Shown: positions 8,894 through 20,200 of the stretch, in pieces
Layout: the number at the start of each line of letters is the position of its first letter
Numbering within the stretch: position 1 is the first letter of the stretch
Origin: Hansfordia pulvinata
Taxonomy: Eukaryota; Ascomycota; Sordariomycetes; Xylariales
Length of the DNA stretch: 64,000 bases
Reading direction: 5' to 3'
Assembly: GCA_006538405.1 (NCBI GenBank)
Contig: BJKQ01000006.1
Coordinates: 2,441,001 to 2,505,000, forward strand
The notes under the pieces: model-generated
The model's input: only the letters and a program-made list of their open reading frames with translations
Told to the model about the DNA's origin: nothing
Databases searched by the model: none
Position numbers and translations under genes: made by a program

Positions 8894-11668
8894 TCACGTC
8901 GAGGGCTTGCTGGTCGATGTGTTGTTCATGAATGCGAAGGGGTTATCCGGTGCAGGTGTTGGTTGTGGCTGCGCCTGCTCTTCGGAATTTCCTCCAAAGA
9001 AGCCCCAAGGCGCGTCCATGCCCCCCAGGTTGTCGTGGTCTGAGCGTAGTTGTCAAACGCATCCTGTTTGGAACCCACTGTTGTTAGTTCGGGCTCCTGC
9101 GAGCAACTTCACATCTGGGAGCTTGTCATAACTTACCCAATCGATCGGCTGATCGACGCCCATGTTACCGCCGGGAAGGTTTGTGAACATGGAGAAAGGC
9201 GATGCAGCACCGTTGGCCGCAACATTCATGCTGTCGGGTTCGAAGTTGGGTGTGAGGCCTGTGCCGGAACCAAGGCCCATGTCAGGGTTTGGATACGTCG
9301 TCCCTCCCGGAGACTGGAAGTCGCTGGGCGTCAGCCCGCCCGAGAGCATGCCAAGGGAGACAGCTGCCGAGTGCTCCGGTTGCAGCTCCGTGTTGCCCAT
9401 GGCGCCGAAGAAGTTTTCGGTGGCCGCCTTCGACGGTGCAGGGGCGTTTTCCGGGTTCTTGATCTTGTTGATCATAATGTCGAGGATGTTGCCGGCCTTG
9501 AACGCTTCGACCGAGTCCTGCGGCATGGCCTTCCAGATTTCCCGTGCCGATTCCAGCGCGTCTATCATTTCCCGACGCTGTTCTGGCGTCCAGAAGAACG
9601 CCGCTTGGGAGTCATGCCGCCCCCAGGATTGCCTTTTATGTTGTCATGGTGCAAATCTAGGACCACGAGCATTGTGGGCAGAAGAGTGTCCTTGGATGTG
9701 GACTGAAGATACCACTTCATGGATCGCAACCGCCCATTAGGCTGGCATTCTTTGAACACGGTACGGAACTGGCTCAGAGTGTCCAGCGATGCCTCGATGG
9801 CGCTCCTCCTCGAATGTGCGTAGCGCAGGTTGGACCGCGCCAGCGTCATGTGCTTCCTGTGGAGGATGCACGTGATCTTGTTGTAGAGGATCTTCAGGTT
9901 CAGCCGTGCCACAATAAGCGTGACCGGGTCGTGAGAGCCTTCCAGTGGCTGCATCTTGAGATGCGGTGCGAGCTCATCCATGACCTCACGGAGCTTTCGA
10001 TCGCGCAACAGAATGTCGTCGTACGACAGATGCGACCCGACTCGCGTGACAGCCTGCAGGATCTTTCCAAATTCTACGCACAGTTTCGTCTTGCCAATCT
10101 GATACGCGATCGGGGTCGGTTCTGTTATTGGTCTCGAAGGCGGCAGCGCCTTGGTCTGCGGTCCAAACTCCTCATCGAAGAGGTTATGCGGCTCTTTCGT
10201 GTCCGTATCGTGGTCGTAGATCATGGTTGGCAAGGAGACCTACGTCCCATGTCAGCCTTCAAGACCCCTGCTTGGGGTACGCGAGTGACTTACCTGATAA
10301 GAGAAGACGGCATCTGCCATTCGAATGATGGCCCAGGCTCTTCTCCGCATTTCCTACATCTCTGTGTCAGCAGCAGGCTCCCACGGGACCGGGCACAGTC
10401 AAAACATACTCCTTGGAAGGGTGAAATATTGGGAAACCATTGCGAATCGCGATGGTATCCCTGTCTAAAAGCGATCCGAGTAATGGTGGACGAAATCAGC
10501 CAAAGGCCGAGATCTGCATCCCACCGTGATGAGTATTCCCCAAAAAGATACAACAAGAGCGTTTCCACGGTGTACTCCACTGGTTTCGTGTAGTCGGACA
10601 AAACCAGGCACTGTACGGTCCGAAGGCGATATTCGGCTGCAAGTTCGAGCGACCGGCCCTTCCACTCGGCTGGTTCGTCGCCAACCTTGTGGTAGCTGAG
10701 CATGGCCAGGCACAGTACCGAGTAAAGGAGGCCCATCCACATGACAGACGACCTCGAGGGATCCTGCCAGTGATCGCGGAGCTGTTTTTGAAATGTCGGG
10801 CTGTGTATGATGCTGGCGGCCGTGTCCAGCGAGTTGAAATACCTCGACACCAAGGTCATGATGGCCGTCCGCGACGGGAGCTCTGCCCTCAGCTCGACCT
10901 CGGTCGCCGGCGGTGACGAAAGCAGGAATATTGGCGAGTCTCGTGCGGTGGCAGGTTTGGAGGACAGTACCCTCTCGTAGCTCTTCTCGAGGTCTTTCTT
11001 GTGCGAGGCGTAGAAGTTCTTGACCTCTGAAATGTCCGACAGCAACGTATGCCAGTGCTCCTGGCCCACGTACATGGACTTTCCTTTGTCAGCGTCGAGC
11101 TTGAGAACACCCACAGACGTGGCGAGTCCATCGTCGATATCGCTGCCTTCTTCCTCGTCGTCGTCCCTCATGTCATTTTCGTCGTCAATCTTGACGTATG
11201 ACGAGCTGCCAGTGGTCGACGCAGCCATGTCGGTGGCGTTGGTTGCGGCGGCGGCCGCAGCCACGGATGCTGCATCCACGCTACCGCCGCCATGCATCAG
11301 GCTCAGCACCAGCCCTTCCAGGCGGTCGATGCGGTTCTGCATGTCATCGGGCGTCGCAGCGGCACCAGCATTGTTCTGCGGTTTCTTCTTATTTGTGGGG
11401 GCGGCGTAGACGCAGGACTGCGTGTCTCCGCGCTTGACGCAATTGTCACAACTGGGGTGGCCTCGGTTGCATTTCAATCTGCAGGTCGTCAGCAAGGTCG
11501 GCTAGATTGGCAGAGCGCGCGCGGCAGGACGAGGGGTTTGACGGACTTTCTCGTGCGGCAAGGGTGGCAGCTGAGAGGTACGCGATTTCTCCGCCGAACA
11601 ACCCTGAAATTCTCCTCTGGCGAATTGCCCGACGAGGACGTCGCAGCCGATGGCGGCGTGGGCGACAT
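8894..11668 (-). CDS. Zn2Cys6 transcription factor with fungal_trans domain; two apparent -1 frameshifts
   Basis: A fungal binuclear zinc cluster regulator. Exons: 11668..11547, 11478..10410, 10353..10294, 10239..9137 and 9063..8894; introns 68, 56, 54 and 73 nt. The first intron splits the zinc cluster: Cys34, Cys37, Cys44, Cys51, Cys54, Cys63 in SCHPCRTRK-LKCNRGHPSCDNC. The fungal_trans core includes SRYFNSLDTAASIIHSPTF and continues through the 20-residue exon 3 (MRRRAWAIIRMADAVFSYQ) into VSLPTMIYD. Two breaks occur. After LDLHHDNIKGNP the expected FFWTPEQRREMIDALE lies in another frame, at the G5 run 9620-9624. After IDWDAFDNYAQ the tail PWGFFGG..PDNPFAFM is again shifted, between 9021 and 9041, which includes a G6 run. 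With one base restored at each, the protein would be about 841 residues. Whether these are sequencing errors or decay is open; targets are unknown. Confidence 0.82.
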
Positions 11669-13985
11669 GGTGGCGATGTGGTTGAAAGACAAGAATGGCG
11701 GGGTGCTCCGGATCGCGCGTGAGCTGGCAATGAGAGCGAGCGGTCGATTCGGTGGCGCAGATGGTGCTCAACCAGGGCCAGTGCGGATTCTCTGGCCGGA
11801 TGAGCCTGCAGAGTACTCGTAAGCCGGGCCGGGGGAGGCGTCTGCTGGAAAATAGAGGGCCGTTTGGCGGGATTGCGAACGGTCGAGTTTGGGAGGGGAA
11901 GCGGCCAGTCAGACAAGAACGATTGCGCAGCGACGAGTGGGCGGGGGGAGGGGGAGAAGCGGGAAACACGCTGCGATACTCGGTCCTGGCGATGGACGCG
12001 GGTATAAGGGTGCCAGGCGGACGAGGTGATAAGCGGGAGCGCCGAATTTAGTGCGCGGATGGGAAAACGAGGGGTTCCGTGATGGCAGTGCGGGTGTGAC
12101 CAGGCGGCGCAGCAGCGGCAAAGACGAGGGTCGACAGACGGCAGCGGGAGCACGGTTTGTCGCAAGGGCCGCAGGCGAAGGTGGAAGATGTTGAAGTTGG
12201 GAGAGCGGGACGGGCTGTTGCAGGCGACGAGAAGAAGTCGACGTCGCAGCTGTTCGCATCCAGCCCACGCATCGTGGAGGGGAGCCGGCGGGCCTCTGAG
12301 AGGCGAGCGACGCGAGTATCCGAAACCTCAAGCTACATACATCCAATCCTCTGCGGCCAGGTCCATACTCGTAGTGCGCCTGTGTGCCTGTGGCTCAAGC
12401 TTGGGCCCAACGCGGCGGAGACACGGGGACTAGGCGGAATGCGGGCAAGAGCAGCACAGGGTTTTGGTCTGGACTGGCGGCCAGGCAGGTGCGGCTGGTC
12501 TACGAGTACTCATCGCCGAGGCGGTACTCGAGATGCAGTCGAGAGTCCGCAACAGAGCCAGGTATCTTGGATGTCTCCGCCTTTTCCCTCGGGCAGCTAC
12601 ATTAGGTAGGAGTGCTCGTACTGGATGGCACCTGTGCCTGGGTGCCTGGGTCCTTGAAGTACTGCCCAGTATCTGTACGGTCGGCCTTGTTCCTACGTCA
12701 ATGGCATGGCTGACCTCCTCCTAAAAAGGCCGTCGCTGATAAGAACCCCTAGGCAGGCTGCTCTGGTCTTGCGTAAGCCATGCTTCCATTGCTTGTAGAG
12801 ATCATGAAGTGCCCACCCCCAATGCTGGCTGTACCCAGAGTCCAGTCTGCTACCTAATTGGGCATCCTTGAGAGTTTATTACACTCGCCCACTGCTCTGC
12901 CCGCAACGAAAGCAGCCTGCCAGAAGAGAGTTTGGGCTCGAAGCCTCATCAGCTTGGCCTAGGTAATACAAGCTCACAGGGGCCGCCGTTGTTCCCTACA
13001 GCGAACAAGTCGTCGCTCATGTTCGTGGCATGGCAGAGATAGGGAGCGGTGCAGACTCAGGGGTTCTACCCCGCCACTGGCACTCGACTGAGGCCGCATG
13101 TCGAAACCCAGCAGTGATGGCGACACGCGAGATGATCAACACAATATCGGCCGAATTGACCCTATCAACTCGGCCATCTACGCACATACTCGTGCACCTA
13201 CTGCCTGGTGCCTACCCAAGGCACACACTGGAACTCGTACGTCTGAATGGGAGACAGCACCGAGGTGAAGATGAATCTGCTTGCTGATCACCTGTTATGA
13301 CTCACGACGGGATTGGGTTTGCGGACTTAAGACTTAAAGTCCGTCCAAGGTCCAGACAAAAAGCTTCCTTCTGGCGACGACGTGGGGCCGCCCCGTCGCC
13401 TCATCCCCGCCACCTGCGAGAAATCTACGCGTAGGGCCTCCTCCCGTCTCTGCCCTCTGCCTACGAGTGGTACGTACAGGCTTGCTATGGATAAAACCTA
13501 AGTACCTTTACCTGTTGATCCCTCGAAATCAGGCTCGCCACGCGCACACAGGCCATTTACGGTATACGAGTACACGCCGGGCGGAGAGGCTGCCTACTTG
13601 ATTGTTCAGTCCTACGCTCAATTGAGAGCTACCTGACCCTCGTACATAGGTAAGTTGGGTAGGATTCCAGGCTTCCAGAGGTATTCATACCTTCATTCGA
13701 CTTTGCATAGTATGCCGTCAATTGAAATCAATCTGAATCATCGGCACGGGTACGTAGATACCTTTAACACCTGCCCCGATAGGAAAGATGCTTCGGCTCT
13801 CCGTAAAAATGGGTCTCTTCGGACCCGGTTACCGATCAGGCCCCATGTGCCCGGCCCCATGTGTCCGGCCCCACCACGGATCCAGTCCGGGCTGCTCGTG
13901 CCACAATTTGACTCGTCACCGGATTGAACCCGAGCGTGGACCCGGGTGCCTTCAAGTACTTAACGGGGAGTTGGTAGGATGCCAA
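11669..13985. other. Intergenic, no gene seen
   Basis: Upstream side of the Zn2Cys6 gene and beyond. GC-rich, with scattered TACGAGTA and ACCTACC-type motifs. None of the open frames shows conserved domain features or plausible splicing. Confidence 0.5.
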
Positions 13986-14015
13986 GTGAAAGGGACGGCC
14001 GCGCAGAAGGGTATA
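13986..14015. repeat. 30-bp perfect repeat, copy 1
   Basis: Identical over 30 bases to 16723-16752 (begins GTGAAAGGGACGG, ends AGAAGGGTATA). Flanks differ. In this copy the companion repeat follows about 450 bp later, after a 96-codon ORF. Confidence 0.85.
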
Positions 14016-14175
14016 TACCTATATGCTCAGGCGTATTCCCGGGCTGTGTTGTGACGAAGGAGCAGCCACTCAATCAAAGTGTGCACGAGCGAAGCCCCAT
14101 GCTGTGTCGTGATAAAGTACTGACTCTGGTAGTTCTTGGGGTGAGTGCTGGGTGATTTCGGAGACTGACGATCTG

Positions 14176-14466
14176 ATGAAGCAAAGCAAAGACTCGTATG
14201 GGGCACTGGGGGTTCAGCGACGCGCCGTCATGCACGCGGTCGGTGGTCCCGCCATGACCGCTCGCATCAGAGAAGCCACCGCCTGTCACGACAGCGCCAT
14301 CTCCACCGCCTTCGACGGCATTGCTCAGATGAAGCCTGAGAACGCAGCTCTGACCTCTCAGGTTCAGGCGCTCGTCGCTCGAATTGACTCGCTGGAGAAC
14401 ATCAACAAGGCGAAGGCAGACGAGGAGCAAAAGCTGAAGGATCAAGCCGCCGCCCTGGTACCTTAG
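14176..14466 (+). CDS. Candidate small coiled-coil protein, 96 residues, unknown
   Basis: I do not recognise it. The frame opens at ATG 14176; an upstream GTG at 14152 is in frame but unlikely as a start. The C-terminal half is strongly helical and heptad-like (AALTSQVQALVARIDSLENINKAKADEEQ), which argues for a real or recently real coding sequence. There is no signal peptide or membrane segment. It lies between two pieces of a sequence repeated near 16.72-16.91 kb, where the ORF itself is missing. It could be the last exon of an older gene or a lineage-specific small gene. Confidence 0.35.
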   Translation: MKQSKDSYGALGVQRRAVMHAVGGPAMTARIREATACHDSAISTAFDGIAQMKPENAALTSQVQALVARIDSLENINKAKADEEQKLKDQAAALVP

Positions 14467-14601
14467 GCAGTCTGCACTGGGATCAGGCAGACCAAAACTG
14501 TCCGTTCTACATCATCAATACCACCACTTATTCATCCATCTCCACACGACACACCGACCAAAAGGTCACGTAAATTGCCTAAAGGAGTAGAAGTTGTTCT
14601 A
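14466..14601. repeat. Dispersed repeat of about 140-160 bp, copy 1
   Basis: Resembles 16755-16914. Shared blocks include GGCAGTCTGCACTGGGATCA, AATACCACCACTTAT, CACACCGACCAAAAGGTCA and a final TTGTTCTA. The copies differ by substitutions and a roughly 20-bp indel. Confidence 0.75.
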
Positions 14602-14819
14602 TTCATGCATGTCGCTATTAACACATGCACATATATCTACAGGTGGTACTGTGCCAGGCAGGTGCAGGCTTAAGAACGGCCTGCGACAGTGGGCGGGTGC
14701 CAAGTGCCGTTCTTTTAGAGCCTGGAATCACTCATCACGTACACAAGTCATAATTTTAGGGTACTGTTTAATATAGTATGTTTAAAAGCAATGCGCGTGT
14801 AGGGTTCGTGAGGACGTCG

Positions 14820-15085
14820 ATTGCAGGAGGGGAATTGATCGCGCGCGTCTGTGAAGACGTCAGGGGAATTGATCGTAAGAGGGAAATCAATCGCGTCTGT
14901 CCGTAAGGACGCGGGTCTGCGGAGCCGTTGAGCAGTGAAGCGATGGGTTCAGTAAGTAGTGTGTAAAGCGTGGTACTTATGCGAGCGCAGGAACCGAGTA
15001 ATCGAACCGTAAAGGCGGAGGTGATCCGGAGTGCGCAAGCGAGCGCAAAGTGTGGTGCTCTTACCAGCGCAAGAACCGAGTACAT
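14820..15085. repeat. Local degenerate tandem repeats
   Basis: Two families are interleaved. GGGGAATTGATCG occurs near 14829 and 14863, with a diverged GGAAATCAATCGCG near 14882. A roughly 40-bp block ending GAACCGAGTA occurs near 14960-15000 and again near 15043-15082, about 82 bp apart. No coding potential is evident. Confidence 0.6.
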
Positions 15086-15130
15086 GTAGCCGGACCGAAG
15101 AGTGTCTGTCGTACCACAGAGCCAGTTTCC

Positions 15131-15468
15131 TCATTTCTTCTTTGGCAGCTGCGTCTGGTTGGGATTCCTTTTACTTCTAGATGGTTTTGCGGCTGGGAAC
15201 GGCATCGAATGGGCAGCCTTCTCGCCAGCTTGGCTTGCTTTGCTCTTAGCGGGCTTGGCCTTGGCTGCTGGTGTCGGCTTGACCGCGGTGGCAGTGGAGT
15301 TGTCCGCATCATCGTCGGAGTCATCGGCGGCTGCGTAGGAAGTGGACTTGCTCAGAGTCCCTAGGTCGCGAGAGCGGACTCGGCAGAGCCGACGTCGAGG
15401 TCGGTGCCCGTGAGAGGATGCTGGCTCGGAAGCTGCAGATCACAGCATAATGCACATGCGGAACTCAT
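15131..15468 (-). pseudogene. Possible small acidic/basic-tailed protein, apparently frameshifted
   Basis: Reading down from ATG 15468 gives a short frame ending TDLDVGSAESALAT and a stop. The frame one base off continues LGTLSKSTSYAAADDSDDDADN, then a lysine/alanine tail (KPTPAAKAKPAKSK) and a basic end QLPKKK before the stop at 15131. One base missing at 15364-15365 would join them into about 112 residues. Acidic-then-basic tails are common in nuclear proteins. No family is recognised, and this may be chance. Confidence 0.25.
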
Positions 15469-15559
15469 GTCAGACCACCGTGTTCTCGTGCTGGTGGAAG
15501 CGACGTCTCAGTGCGTGGACAGAGAAAGGGAAACCACAACAACACAAGCTGGCCCGCGG

Positions 15560-16312
15560 TCTACAAATAGCCCGTATTCTCCCTCGTCTGATCCAAAGAT
15601 ATCTCCTCTTCTTCCTCGTCGCATCTCAAGATAGGGACGTGAAAATAGCACATATCTTCCCCAATCACTTGATCTTCCTTGCAGCATTTCACGGAGAAGA
15701 ACATGAGCGGAGTTCGCAAATAGCCCGTATCTTTCCTCATCTCATTTGGAATCTCTCATCTCATCTCACATCCCATTTATACCACGGTCCACCATAAACG
15801 TGAGCGTAATACCATCATTATTTAAAGGGAACATTCTAACCTCGTGTTACAGTCATATAATATCGAACATGGATATCCAGACTTACATCAAACTCATCGC
15901 CCGAGCCACGCGAATCTCACTCACTCACCCGAATGATGGACATGGCGCTCACAAGCCTCTTTATCACCCTCGCCTACGATCTCGCGGTAACGCACACCAA
16001 GCTGTGTTACAGTCATATCGAACATGGATATCACAGCATTCCTCAAGATAATCGCTCACGCCACGCGCCGTGCACTCGTCCACGCAATGGACATTGCCGT
16101 CACAAGCCTCTTCATCACCTTCACCTACTGTAACGGTTCTGGCCCATGTGGGCAAATGCACTGGTAAATACAACTAGACCGCTCTGCCATGCAGGCAAAA
16201 GATACGAGATTGACACTTCCCTAGTGCCCAATCTTACCAGCACTTATGATCAACAGCATGCCAGGGCCAGACCCTTGACACCTACGATCTCGCGCGAACG
16301 CACACCAAGCTT
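15560..16312. repeat. Degenerate tandem repeats with about 150-160 bp spacing
   Basis: CAAATAGCCCGTAT occurs at 15564 and 15717 (153 bp apart). GTGTTACAGTCATAT occurs at 15844 and 16004. ATCGAACATGGATATC occurs at 15862 and 16017 (155). ACAAGCCTCT occurs at 15951 and 16102. CCTACGATCTCGCG occurs at 15973 and 16281 (308, twice 154). The common spacing suggests repeated duplication of a unit of about 154 bp. Confidence 0.55.
15869..15989 (+). pseudogene. Decayed upstream duplicate of the 16024 small gene
   Basis: ATG 15869 encodes MDIQTYIKLIARATRISLTHP, close to MDITAFLKIIAHATRRALVHA of the 16024 gene. A small indel then shifts the frame, and MDMALTSLFITLAY (matching MDIAVTSLFITFTY) continues one frame over. 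Differences between the copies are mostly conservative. The copy is followed by GTAACG, the donor hexamer used in the downstream copy. Confidence 0.4.
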
Positions 16313-16469
16313 CCAAACATCTGGCTCCTACGATTCGGATTCCGCCACCCTTTGCGGCAAGCAGTACCATGCTATCGGTCGCTCTCAGAAAAGCTTTCTC
16401 GGTGCTGACGGCGATGAATTCGATGATAGGCTTCGCTCACGAGAAAGCCAGGCTCTGCCTACTACCTAA
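16024..16469 (+). CDS. Candidate two-exon small gene, 126 residues, unknown function
   Basis: Not recognised. Exon 1 (16024-16129) encodes MDITAFLKIIAHATRRALVHA and a hydrophobic stretch MDIAVTSLFITFTY. A 65-nt intron (16130-16194) has donor GTAACG and acceptor ATGCAG, and its phase joins exactly to exon 2 (16195-16469). Exon 2 is polar, with SFQTSGSYDSDSATLC and an Arg/Glu-rich end. The product would be a short amphipathic or membrane-touching helix followed by a disordered tail. Support comes from phase-correct splicing and from a duplicate of exon 1 about 155 bp upstream with conservative differences. Against it: short length, repeat context and a donor without the usual purine at position 5. 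Confidence 0.35.
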
Positions 16470-16722
16470 CTTAGGTCTTGCCGCATCGCGAGTGTGGAAG
16501 GGCCCAGCGATGACATATGTTTGCTTTTCCCAGAATCACCCAGCGAATACGATTCTAGCTACCATGAACGGTATGAGTAGCCATCGGCACTCCGCGAGAC
16601 ACCTCACGACTCCCAGAGTTTCCCTTTCGGGACAGTGGGCGTTGATGCGGGCGCCGTCACTGGACTCGACTGCCTGTTTGCCGTTTGCTAACGCTTACCT
16701 TCTACCACTTCATAACCCACAC

Positions 16723-16914
16723 GTGAAAGGGACGGCCGCGCAGAAGGGTATACAGGCAGTCTGCACTGGGATCAAGCAGACTAGAACTCTCCGATGATCG
16801 ATCTACTTCAATAATACCACCACTTATCCATCCATTTCTGATCCATTATTTTTTATCCACACGGCACACCGACCAAAAGGTCATGTACCTAGATTAAGGA
16901 GTGAAAATTGTTCT
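16723..16914. repeat. 30-bp repeat plus dispersed repeat, copy 2
   Basis: The 30-bp block (16723-16752) lies 2 bp from the second block (16755-16914), both matching the copies at 13986 and 14466. Here they are almost fused, so this copy lacks the roughly 450 bp that carries the 96-residue ORF in copy 1. Either copy 2 is an internal deletion or copy 1 gained an insert. Confidence 0.7.
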
Positions 16915-16989
16915 AACACTTCAATATCCTCCTCCGCGGCCCCGCCTAATCTTGATTGACTGCGCAGTGCGACCATCACCCGAACCGCA

Positions 16990-17265
16990 ATGCTCGAGGA
17001 TCTCGACTATGCCGTCGACAAATTGATCAACAACTTGAAACCGTCGCAGATCCAGGCCATGCGCAAGATCTCCACTGCCTTATACGCGGAGGAAGACATG
17101 TTGGCCAACGCTTTGGTTCGCTCCTGGGCCACCGCCCTGCTTCGTGACTGCAGGGACGCCGGCCTCAAAGGCATTCCACAAAAAGCAGCAATCATATTCA
17201 ACGCCCTGGACCTTGGTATGCGGGAACAAGTCAATCCTCCGGACCACCCGAAGCACTTGGGGTAA
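16990..17265 (+). CDS. Candidate small helical protein, 91 residues, unknown
   Basis: Not recognised. The frame encodes an evenly helical protein (EDLDYAVDKLINNLKP, ALYAEEDMLANALVRSW, DCRDAGLKG) with balanced composition, unlike the erratic frames around it. There is no signal peptide or membrane span. A GTATGC near 17217 could be a splice donor, so the annotated end may be wrong. It follows repeat copy 2 directly. It may be a lineage-specific small gene or a fragment of a larger one. Confidence 0.3.
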   Translation: MLEDLDYAVDKLINNLKPSQIQAMRKISTALYAEEDMLANALVRSWATALLRDCRDAGLKGIPQKAAIIFNALDLGMREQVNPPDHPKHLG

Positions 17266-20200
17266 GAGATGGGACAGGTGAGGGAGAGGGCATCTTGTCA
17301 CCGGCAGCAGCTGGGTCAGGTGGAGTGGGCACATGGTCACCAGCAGCGCCCCGTCGGCTGGATAGGTGGGTAGAGCGACCTGTTTCGAACGACGGGTCTG
17401 CCGTGTTGTTTGCTGATGATGAGGGCGTGGGGGTGAGGGAATGGGGCTTGCGTCTTAGACATATCGTTTGATAAGTTCGTATGAGAGGTTCTAAAGAGCG
17501 GTCTTAACGTACGGCAGATCGGATCAGGCGTTGACCAAACTAACGACGGCTTTACAGTTCTATGAACTGGTGATGAAGTATAACTGCGCGCCGTCTATGG
17601 ACAGCTCGTGATACCGACTTTGGTGTTGATACCGCACGGGGCGGGGGATCGGCGTGCCGGGTCGGCCGCCGACGGGGCATGCGGGATGCAGTGAGGTGGC
17701 AAGCCCGGGGTCGGAGGGCTGTTCATGCCTCTATCAAATGAGGGAGGCCCGGCTAGCTAGGTAAGTATAGCATGCCGTGTTGAATGCAACCCCCTCCCCT
17801 TTATCTTACCGATGGGAGGGCACTGGCCGCTGAGAATGGTCAACTCTGCCGATGACTTGAGTCCCGCGCATAGGCCGGACCTGGCTTCCAGGGCTCCCGA
17901 GAGGCTCGAAGAAATGCACGCCAGCCCCTGGCTAACCGGCTGTTATCCCCCGCTCTTAGGAAGACTGGTCCGCGCCCATCACTGCTTGTTGCCTTTTCGA
18001 TTCTACTTCTGTGAGGAAGTAATCGTGCTACCTGTACTCGTATGCACGTGGCTGTGCGACGGCCCGCGGCTCGCATGAGCGGAAAGGGGTTTTGCCGCGT
18101 CGAGCAGCGGTTTGCCCGCACAAGCAGGTAGGTATGAGAGGAGGATCTCCGCGAGCTTCTCGCGCACACTATCCACAACACCACCTGTGCCTCGTGCCTG
18201 ACCCCAATGGGCGTGTTGCGGGCCTGGCAGACTTCGCTGAGCATTTAGGCGGACGGCCCGCCCCTGCAAGCGGACCACCACCACCACTGCAAAGCTTATA
18301 AACTAGGAAGGGGGTCGCTGGGCGAGTCGGCGTGACACGTCTTCTTTCGTCACAATGGCGTGTGATGGGATGCTATCCCACCCCAAAACGCCTGACAACC
18401 AGCGGGATGGCTGGTTTGGTGGCGGGCTAACGGGCTGTCTGGCCTGCAGGCAGGCTGGCGCCCTGCATTTAACCATCGATGCGGCTGAGAGGGGGAAAAC
18501 AAAGAACGAACAAATTGAGGGGAGGCTGGCCGCAGCGAGCCGAGTCGGCGCGTGGAAAGCACTCTAGTTGCTAGCGGGCTTCTAGCTCGCCAGTCGGCGG
18601 CAACCTCTTGGCGCGTTCGTGGCTGGCACGAAGCACGAAATGAGGCAGAACAGACCTCTCGCGGGTATTGATTGTACGCCGATTAGCGCCAGCGGTCGGG
18701 CGGCCACACGTGGATTCGGCGTTGGCAGGCAGTGGCAGGGTACGAGTAGAGGGATCATCAGAGCGGCGCTACCGACTCTCGAGATTGCAATGACGTCCTG
18801 ACACGCTCTGGGGATGTTGGTCCGAATCGATGCTGGCGGCTGGAAACAAGGGTCCTGCTAGCTTCACCCGGCTAGACGGCTGACTGGGGGAGGGGTGATG
18901 GGGTAACGTGGATCTCGTTACCGCCAACGAGCTACTCGTAGGTGTCGGAGTGATGAGGGGACCTCTGGTCGCCGAGGCGGGCGTGTGACAGGAGATAGAT
19001 GATTACTGCTCGACCTGCGGGTTTACTGTATGAACAATGCGTTGTAGTGTGTGCGAGCAGGCACTTGGACGGGGGCGAGGCAATGTGCTGGACAGGAGAC
19101 TGCCACATTACTCATCGGCGTGCCAGCGAGGCCCGTGGCTGTGGAGCACAGCCGGCGCACGCATCCACGTACCCACGGCATCGTACGAGTATTCACTCCT
19201 CCGAAAGGGCGGTACGGGCGGGTGGACGATCCTCTGCTGCCTCGTCAGTATGAGTACGAGCACCCCGGTGCTGGCTGGATCCTGGCGCCTCTGGGAGCCG
19301 GGTGGCCTACTCCGTACTGCTAATTCTATCAGCTGACCGTTGGGGAGAAGATCTTCGGCAGGGAGAAGGAGGTGAATGAAGATCTTGCCTCTGGACGACG
19401 GGAACGGTACGAGTACTGGCTCCGGCGCATATCTCCACGGCATGAGGCCTGGCACCCCTGGTTGGCCTGCTCGGCGCACCCGCTGTGCCATCGTCCTCGT
19501 GCGTTCTTCATTACGAGTGCTGCGCGGACGCGTCGGTGCCTGCCTCAGCGACGACGGAGCGTTCGAGATTATTGTTCAAGATATTGTTGAACCTATCGTA
19601 TGCGAATGGCTTCGGGGCAGGAGATGGCCGTTCGTCGGATCCCGTGACATGAGTTGTGGGTGGCAAACGACCACCCGAGCACCCGTTAGGGGCCGAAGGA
19701 CCGACTTGACACTGCTGCGTTATTGGAAGTGGGGATCAGATCGTGGGGCCGTGAATCGTACGGAGTACTGCGTACCACGCCTTACCGAGAGCAAACCCAG
19801 GGTCTGACAATATCCCCAGTACGAGTACTTCTGAAGCCGTCGCACACCATATATGGACGCAATGTTCGTACGAGAAGGTCGGCCAGCGTTGATGGCTGAT
19901 AACCACAGCACTGGCCGCCACTTGTGACGGCAAACCAGTACCCCGAGCAGTGGCAAAGCCGGACCGCAGCGCAGGAAGAGATCATGCCTCTGGCGCTCGC
20001 ATGCCGGACGGAGCAACAAGTCTGACCTGACTGGTCCAACGCCCTGCCCCCAACGTCATCTGACAAGACACCCCCTTTTGGACCATCGGTATGTCGTGCG
20101 CCAAGAAGGCCAGGGCAGACCGAGGGGGCCATTGCCAACGAGATATCCTCTCGTCTCTCTGGCCTCCAGTTCAGCTAACCCGACTAGCACTGCGCAGTCC

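Noticed and set aside
9064..9640. Introns as explanation for the frame breaks in the first Zn2Cys6 gene
   Set aside because: For the break at 9620, no GT..AG pair of realistic length keeps LDLHHD and FFWTPEQ together. For the break near 9021, a longer intron from about 9171 to the AG at 9022-9041 would fit phase but would remove the conserved IDWDAFDNYAQ motif that the 73-nt intron preserves.
15560..16312. CRISPR-like array, suggested by regular spacing
   Set aside because: The repeats are degenerate, about 154 bp apart and in eukaryotic DNA; there are no short identical direct repeats with unique spacers.
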